Of a stretch of DNA of 64,000 nucleotides, positions 59,271 to 64,000 are shown one piece after another; within the stretch, counting starts at the first letter, position 1; each line of letters opens with the position of its first letter. The translations under genes and the position numbers were made by a program. Below the pieces are notes generated by a model, which saw only the letters and a list, made by a program, of their open reading frames with translations, made no database searches and was not told the origin of the DNA. Origin of the DNA: a bacterium (GTDB lineage: Bacteria > Planctomycetota > UBA1135 > UBA2386); assembly GCA_030432695.1 (NCBI GenBank), contig JAUILN010000011.1, forward strand, positions 152,950-216,949, in the 5' to 3' direction.

Positions 59271-60875
59271 ATGGACGACGCCTGCAATCACAAGCCGCTC
59301 GCCGCGCCCGCTGCAGAGCCAGTCCGAGCACAGCTCGACCGGATCCTCGGCAGCGCCGAGTTCCACGCGACCGATCGGCTTCGTGCCATGCTGCGCTTCG
59401 TCGTCGAGCAGCAGCTCGAGGGCCACGGCCAGCGCCTGCACGGCTATTCGATCGCGGTCGAGGTCTTCGGACGCAGCACCGACTTCGATGCCACCCACGA
59501 CCCGGTGGTCCGCGTGGAGGCCCGGCGGCTGCGCGCGGCCCTGGAGCGCTACTACCTGACCGCGGGCTCCTCCGATCCAGTGCTGATCGAGATCCCGAAG
59601 GGTGGCTACGTGCCGGTGTTCTCCGCTCGGACCGCGCACAGCGATCGCTCTCGGCCCGGGGGCTTCGACGTGGGCCGACGCCCGCGCCTCGCGGTCATGC
59701 CGCTCGAGGTGATGCCCACGGACGACCACCAACAGGCGTTCGCCTCGGGTCTCACCGAAGAACTCGTCACCGAGCTGACCCGGTTCCAGGACCTCGCGGT
59801 CGTCTCGTGCCAGCCGCTCCCCGCAGCCGCCGCGAACCTCGGTCGACCGGAGGACCTGGCCCGGCAGCTCGAGGCCCGCTTCCTGCTCTGCGGTGCAGTG
59901 CGGCGCGACCCCGACTCCATCAAGGTCTCCGCGCGCCTGAGCGACGTCCGGGAAGACCGGCAGATCTGGGCCGAGTCCTTCACCCGACCGGCGGCAGCCA
60001 GCGAGCTCATCTCGACCCAGGAACAGATCGCCGAGGCCGTGGTGGGCTCGATCGCCGGCGCCTTCGGCATCATCAGCCGCCACCTGTCCTCGGAGTCCCG
60101 GAAGAAGCGGCCGGCCGAGCTCGCCACCTACGAGGCGATGCTCCGCTACTACAGCCATCAGATGGATCCGCGTCCCGAGTCGGCGCGGGCCTGCTTCACC
60201 GCGCTGCAGGCCGCCGCCGAGCGCGAACCCGACTACGGCGCGGCCTGGTCCGCCCTGGCCACGCTGTTCGCCCAGATGCACACCTTCGACGTGCCCGGCT
60301 TCGACCATCCTCTCGAGACCGCGCTCGACTTCGCCCGCCGGGGCGTGCAGCTGGATCCCGGCTCGCAGCTGGCCCACATGGTCCACGCCTACTCCTGCCA
60401 CCTCGCTGGAGACTCCAGGAGCTTCCTCGAGGAGGCCCGCAACACCCTCCGGCTGAACCCCTGCTCGCCCTACCCGGTGGGCGCGATCGGCTACTTCCAT
60501 GCGATGCGCGGCGAGTTCAGCGACGGCCTCCCGCTGATCGACCGGGCGATCGCCAGCACACCCAACCACCCGAACTGGTTCCACTCCGCGTACGTGCTCG
60601 AGCACCTGCACGAAGGAGACGACGAGGCCGCCCTCGCGGCGACCACGCTACACCAGCCGTTCCTGGAGTATTGGGACGACGTCGCGACCGCGGCGATCCT
60701 CGGCCGGATGGGACGACGCGCACAGGCGGCGCCACACCTGGCGCGCCTCGGCCAAGCCAAGCCCGACTTCGCGCAGCGGGCCCGCGAGCTGATCGAGCGC
60801 TCGCTCAAGAGCCCGACATTGGTCGACCTGCTGCTGGACGGCCTGCGCAGCGCGGGGCTGCGGACCGCGGGCTGA
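59271..60875 (+). CDS. winged-helix-like/FlgO-TolB-like/TPR regulator
   Basis: A 534-residue protein. N-terminal domain (RILGSAEFHATDRLRAMLRF, then SIAVEVFGRSTDFDATHDPV, then VRVEARRLRAALERYY and LIEIPKGGYVPVF) is the widespread winged-helix-like N-terminus of putative adenylate-cyclase-like and TPR regulators. A FlgO/TolB-like domain follows (PRLAVMPLEVMPTDDHQQAF, ASGLTEELVTELTRFQDLAV, IKVSARLSDVREDRQIWAES). The C-terminal 250 residues form TPR repeats (ARACFTALQAAAEREPDYGA, then AWSALATLFAQ). No membrane helix is seen, so it is probably cytoplasmic. It is divergent from the sulfatase with a 243-base gap, which suggests that it regulates sulfatase expression. Confidence 0.75.
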   Translation: MDDACNHKPLAAPAAEPVRAQLDRILGSAEFHATDRLRAMLRFVVEQQLEGHGQRLHGYSIAVEVFGRSTDFDATHDPVVRVEARRLRAALERYYLTAGSSDPVLIEIPKGGYVPVFSARTAHSDRSRPGGFDVGRRPRLAVMPLEVMPTDDHQQAFASGLTEELVTELTRFQDLAVVSCQPLPAAAANLGRPEDLARQLEARFLLCGAVRRDPDSIKVSARLSDVREDRQIWAESFTRPAAASELISTQEQIAEAVVGSIAGAFGIISRHLSSESRKKRPAELATYEAMLRYYSHQMDPRPESARACFTALQAAAEREPDYGAAWSALATLFAQMHTFDVPGFDHPLETALDFARRGVQLDPGSQLAHMVHAYSCHLAGDSRSFLEEARNTLRLNPCSPYPVGAIGYFHAMRGEFSDGLPLIDRAIASTPNHPNWFHSAYVLEHLHEGDDEAALAATTLHQPFLEYWDDVATAAILGRMGRRAQAAPHLARLGQAKPDFAQRARELIERSLKSPTLVDLLLDGLRSAGLRTAG

Positions 60876-60883
60876 TCACCGAG

Positions 60884-61064
60884 ATGGAGATGGACGGGGC
60901 CTTCGATGCGCGCGACTCCTGGCACCTCGCCCGCGACGCCGCGGCGCTCGGAATCCTGCCGGACATCGGCGGAACCGCACACTGGTCGATCCCACTCCCG
61001 GAGCCAGCGGCAGACGTGGGTGGCAGAACGGTCATCCGACGGTTACAGCAGCAACCTGCTGATG
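60884..61064 (+). pseudogene. possible decayed remnant of the recurrent C-terminal module
   Basis: Starting at ATG 60884, one frame reads MEMDGAFDARDSWHLARDAA, then ALGILPDIGGTAHWSIPLPE and PAADVGGRTVIRRLQQQPAD. It aligns with the intact module DAGGVASWSIPLPADPNLLG and LRLFTQAIGSEPGL, with WSIPLP conserved exactly. No complete host gene remains and the segment runs into the following gene, so it looks like a relic. Confidence 0.45.
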
Positions 61065-64000
61065 GCCTGCGCCGCAAACCACCCGCCTACCGAGCCTCGA
61101 TCGCATGTCTCGCGGGTCGGCGCGTGGACATTGCGCTTCACCTGTGCGTTCACCGCACTCCTCTGGTCGACGGTTGCGGCCCAGGAGCGGCACTGGTCGC
61201 TGCGCCCGGTCGCCGACCCGCCGACGCCGCAGGTCGCCGACGCGTCGTGGCCGCGAACCGACCTCGACCACTTCGTGCTCGCCCGGCTCGAGTCGGCGGG
61301 CCTCGCTCCCGCGGCCGAGGCCGACCGGCGCACCCTGATCCGGCGTGCGGCGTTCGTGCTGACCGGACTTCCCCCGACCGCGGAACAGGTCGATGCCTTC
61401 GTCGCCGACGACGCACCCGAGGCCTGGCACACGGTCGTCGAGCGGCTGCTCGCCTCCGACGCCTACGGCGAACGCTGGGGCCGGCACTGGCTCGATCTCG
61501 CCCGCTACTCCGACACCAAGGGCTACGTCTACGGCGGCGAGGAGCGGCGCTTCGTCCATAGCCACGTGTATCGCGACTGGGTGATCCGGGCGTTCCGCGA
61601 CGACGTCCCGTACGACCGCTTCTTGAAGCTGCAGCTCGCCGCCGACCAGATGGTCGACGCACCCGACGCGCCCGACCTGGCCGCGATGGGCTTCCTGACG
61701 CTCGGTCCACGGTTCCTCGGCGTGGTCCACGACATCATCGACGACCGCATCGACACGACGTTCCGCACCATGCAGGGACTGACCGTCGCGTGCGCCCGGT
61801 GCCACGACCACAAGTACGACCCGGTCCCGACCACCGACTACTACGCGCTCTACAGCGTGTTCGCGTCGTCGCGCGAACGGACCCGCACCCTTGCCGAACC
61901 GGCGAGGGCTCCCGACCGTCGCCCCTCCGAGCAGGTCGCCGCGTACGAGCAGGAGCACGCGAAGCGCCGCGACGCGCTCGCCGCGAAGCTGACCACCAGC
62001 CGGACCGCGCTCGAGGCGCGCCTGCGCGCGAAGGCCAGGGAGTACCTCGTGGCCGTCCTCGACGTCGAATCGCTTCCGACCGAGGACTTCGTGATGCTGC
62101 TCGGCGACGACGACATCAACCCGGTCTTCGTCCGCCAATGGCGTGACTGCATCGACGCCCGGAGCGCCGAGGACGATCCGATCTTCGGTCCGTGGCACGC
62201 GTACCGGGAGCTGCCCGAGGCCGGGTTCGCGGATCGCGCTCGGGACCTGGCGACGCATTGGCGCACGGCCCCCGCCAACGTCAATCCGCACGTCGGTGCA
62301 CTGTTCGACGACACAGTCCCAACCTCGATGCGCGAGGTCGCGGAGCGCTACGGAGAGCTGTTCGCGACGGTCGACCGGACGTGGCGCGGTCTGCTCGAGG
62401 ATGCGGCATCGAGCAGTGCCCCCGCGCCGGCCGCCTTCGAGGACCCCGACCGTGAAGCCCTGCGGCAGATGCTGTACGGCCAGGACGCACCGACGCGGGT
62501 CGCCGAGGGCCCGGTCGTCGAGCTCGAGTGGTACTTCCCTGCCGCGGAACGCGCAGCGCTACGTAAGCTGCAAGGAGCCCTCGACACCCTGGCCTTCGAA
62601 CACCCGGGCGCCCCACCGCAGGCGGTCCTCCTCGAGGACCGTCCCGAACCGCACGACGGACGGGTCTTCGAACGCGGCAACCCGGCTCACCCTGGAGCAC
62701 GCGTCGCCCGGCGATTCCCCGCCGCCCTGTCCCCGACCGACCGCGGCGACTTCCAGCACGGCAGCGGACGCCTGGAGATGGCTCGCGCGATCGCGTCGCC
62801 CGACAACCCGCTGACCGCGCGCGTCATGGTCAATCGGATCTGGCAGCAGCACTTCGGCGCCGGACTGGTCCGCACCCCGAGCGACTTCGGCACGCGGGGC
62901 ACCCCACCGACCCACCCGGAGCTGCTCGACTTCCTGGCGTCGCGGTTCGTCGAGGACGGCTGGTCGATCAAGGCCCTGCACCGGCGCATCCTGAGATCGG
63001 CGACGTGGCGGCAGTCGTCCTCGGTATCCGTCGAGGCGATCGCTCGCGACCCCGAGAACCGACTGCTCGGCCGCGCGCGGCGACGCCGCCTCGAGTTCGA
63101 AGCACTGCGCGACTCCCTGCTCGCGGTCAGCGGCGAGCTCGACCGCACCGCCGGTGGCCCCGGCTTCGAGCTGACCGCCCGGCCCACGGTCCCCCGCCGC
63201 ACGGTCTACGCGCGCATCGACCGCGGCTTCGTCCCTTCCGTGCTGCGCACCTTCGACTTCGCGAATCCCAAGCACCACGCGGCCGAGCGCTTCGAGACCT
63301 CGATCCCGCAGCAGGCGCTGTACCTGCTCAATGCGGACTTCGTGGCAGACCGCGCGCGGGCCCTCGTCGCGGGTCTCGACGCCGCGGCGGGGAGCGAGCC
63401 GACAGCACGGATCGCACACCTCTACCGCAGGCTCTACCAGCGCCCGCCCACTGCGCGCGAGCTCGAAGCAGGCCACCGCTTCGTGACCGAAGCGATCGTC
63501 GAGCCTGCCGAACCCCCGACACCCGGCGCCGCCGACTGGAGCTACGGCTACGGTCGGTTCGACCCGGCGACCTCGCGCACGGTCGACTTCGCAGCCCTCC
63601 CGCACTTCACCGGCAGCGCCTGGCAAGGTGGCCCGAGCCTGCCGGATCGGACGCTCGGCTGGGTCCGGCTCACCGCCGACGGCGGGCACACCGGCAACGA
63701 CCTGGCCCACGCCGCGATCCGCCGCTTCCAGGCGCCGCGCGCCGGGAAGCTGTCGATCGAGGGCGTGCTCCGCCACGAGCTCGCCGAAGGGGAAGGAATA
63801 CGCGGTCGCATCGTCTCCAGCCGGAGCGGCCTGCTGGCGACCTGGGAGCTGCACGACCAGCAGGCGACGACCGCGATCGACCCGGTGCACGTCGAGGCCG
63901 GCGAGACCTTGGACTTCGTCGTCGACTTCCGCACCACGCTCGGTTGGGACACCTTCCACTGGGCGCCGGTGCTCCGCGCGATCGACGGCGGCGACGAGGT
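61062..64000 (+). CDS. DUF1549/DUF1553 planctomycete protein, 3' end outside window
   Basis: The frame is open to the end of the window (about 980 residues visible). ATG 61062 is the most upstream sensible start; TTG 61131 would give a compact signal peptide (RFTCAFTALLWSTVAAQ) and may be the real one. DUF1549: DLDHFVLARLESAGLAPAAE, RRAAFVLTGLPPTAEQVDAF, YGERWGRHWLDLARYSDTKG, and a CxxCH heme-like motif in VACARCHDHKYDPV. DUF1553: PLTARVMVNRIWQQHFGAGL, PTHPELLDFLASRFVEDGWS, RRILRSATWRQSS, IPQQALYLLNADFV. The usual N-terminal PSD1 cytochrome domain is absent, as DUF1549 begins right after the signal peptide. Such genes usually precede a DUF1501 protein and belong to planctomycete polysaccharide-degradation-type loci; the periplasm is the likely place of action. 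Confidence 0.85.
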   Translation, partial: MACAANHPPTEPRSHVSRVGAWTLRFTCAFTALLWSTVAAQERHWSLRPVADPPTPQVADASWPRTDLDHFVLARLESAGLAPAAEADRRTLIRRAAFVLTGLPPTAEQVDAFVADDAPEAWHTVVERLLASDAYGERWGRHWLDLARYSDTKGYVYGGEERRFVHSHVYRDWVIRAFRDDVPYDRFLKLQLAADQMVDAPDAPDLAAMGFLTLGPRFLGVVHDIIDDRIDTTFRTMQGLTVACARCHDHKYDPVPTTDYYALYSVFASSRERTRTLAEPARAPDRRPSEQVAAYEQEHAKRRDALAAKLTTSRTALEARLRAKAREYLVAVLDVESLPTEDFVMLLGDDDINPVFVRQWRDCIDARSAEDDPIFGPWHAYRELPEAGFADRARDLATHWRTAPANVNPHVGALFDDTVPTSMREVAERYGELFATVDRTWRGLLEDAASSSAPAPAAFEDPDREALRQMLYGQDAPTRVAEGPVVELEWYFPAAERAALRKLQGALDTLAFEHPGAPPQAVLLEDRPEPHDGRVFERGNPAHPGARVARRFPAALSPTDRGDFQHGSGRLEMARAIASPDNPLTARVMVNRIWQQHFGAGLVRTPSDFGTRGTPPTHPELLDFLASRFVEDGWSIKALHRRILRSATWRQSSSVSVEAIARDPENRLLGRARRRRLEFEALRDSLLAVSGELDRTAGGPGFELTARPTVPRRTVYARIDRGFVPSVLRTFDFANPKHHAAERFETSIPQQALYLLNADFVADRARALVAGLDAAAGSEPTARIAHLYRRLYQRPPTARELEAGHRFVTEAIVEPAEPPTPGAADWSYGYGRFDPATSRTVDFAALPHFTGSAWQGGPSLPDRTLGWVRLTADGGHTGNDLAHAAIRRFQAPRAGKLSIEGVLRHELAEGEGIRGRIVSSRSGLLATWELHDQQATTAIDPVHVEAGETLDFVVDFRTTLGWDTFHWAPVLRAIDGGDE

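Noticed and set aside
1-64000. CRISPR arrays, tRNA or rRNA genes, integrases, transposases, prophage genes
   Set aside because: Read for spaced direct repeats, conserved RNA sequences and recombinase motifs on both strands; none could be supported.

Overview
The window is high-GC (roughly 70% by eye) bacterial chromosome and looks like a planctomycete. The support is the combination of gene families: ECF sigma factors fused to large C-terminal regions, paired Ser/Thr kinase-ECF operons, a DUF1549/DUF1553 protein with a CxxCH motif, a lipoprotein sulfatase, an FGE-sulfatase-domain protein, an FG-GAP/UnbV protein and many secreted beta-propeller proteins. Several secreted proteins end in the same module (PGCxLL ... 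WSIPLPxDPxLLG ... FxQ), which suggests one of the deep-branching uncultured planctomycete lineages; that placement is inference.

Layout. 1-3.4 kb: 3' part of a coiled-coil/FGE-sulfatase-domain protein, two small lipoproteins (one PEGA) and a small membrane protein. 3.4-6.4 and 13.8-16.6 kb: two paralogous one-piece membrane ECF sigma factors (sigma domains, one membrane helix, long extracytoplasmic carboxypeptidase-regulatory-like region). Between them lie a CAP-like secreted protein, a two-domain PPK2, a sialidase-like protein and two tandem Vgb-like propellers. 16.7-23 kb: matrixin-Kelch protease, PhyH dioxygenase, and a HlyD/ATPase/ABC-2 permease efflux operon. 22.8-26.4 kb: SUI1/eIF1 protein coupled to a LamG/BNR protein, then another propeller. 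26.4-37.7 kb: two small envelope proteins, an MdlB-like ABC half-exporter, a kinase-sigma pair, a beta-helix protein of clearly lower GC, the MdlA-like half-exporter and a DUF2007-like protein. 37.9-44.2 kb: three large secreted repeat proteins. 44.5-49.4 kb: a second kinase-sigma pair on the minus strand behind a secreted protein. 49.6-56.1 kb: a degenerate matrixin-like protein, more secreted proteins, a 530-bp duplicated module (pseudogene) and a gene-poor, repeat-bearing stretch. 56.6-64 kb: lipoprotein sulfatase, a divergent wHTH-TolB/FlgO-TPR regulator, and a DUF1549/DUF1553 protein that runs off the window.

The window is dominated by envelope, secretion and sensing functions. At least 15 products carry signal peptides or lipoboxes, four are ECF sigma factors (two membrane-tethered, two kinase-paired), and two transport systems are present. 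Promoter-like TAnnnT elements lie very close to several start codons, suggesting short or absent 5' leaders. No rRNA, tRNA, CRISPR array, intact insertion sequence or prophage was seen.
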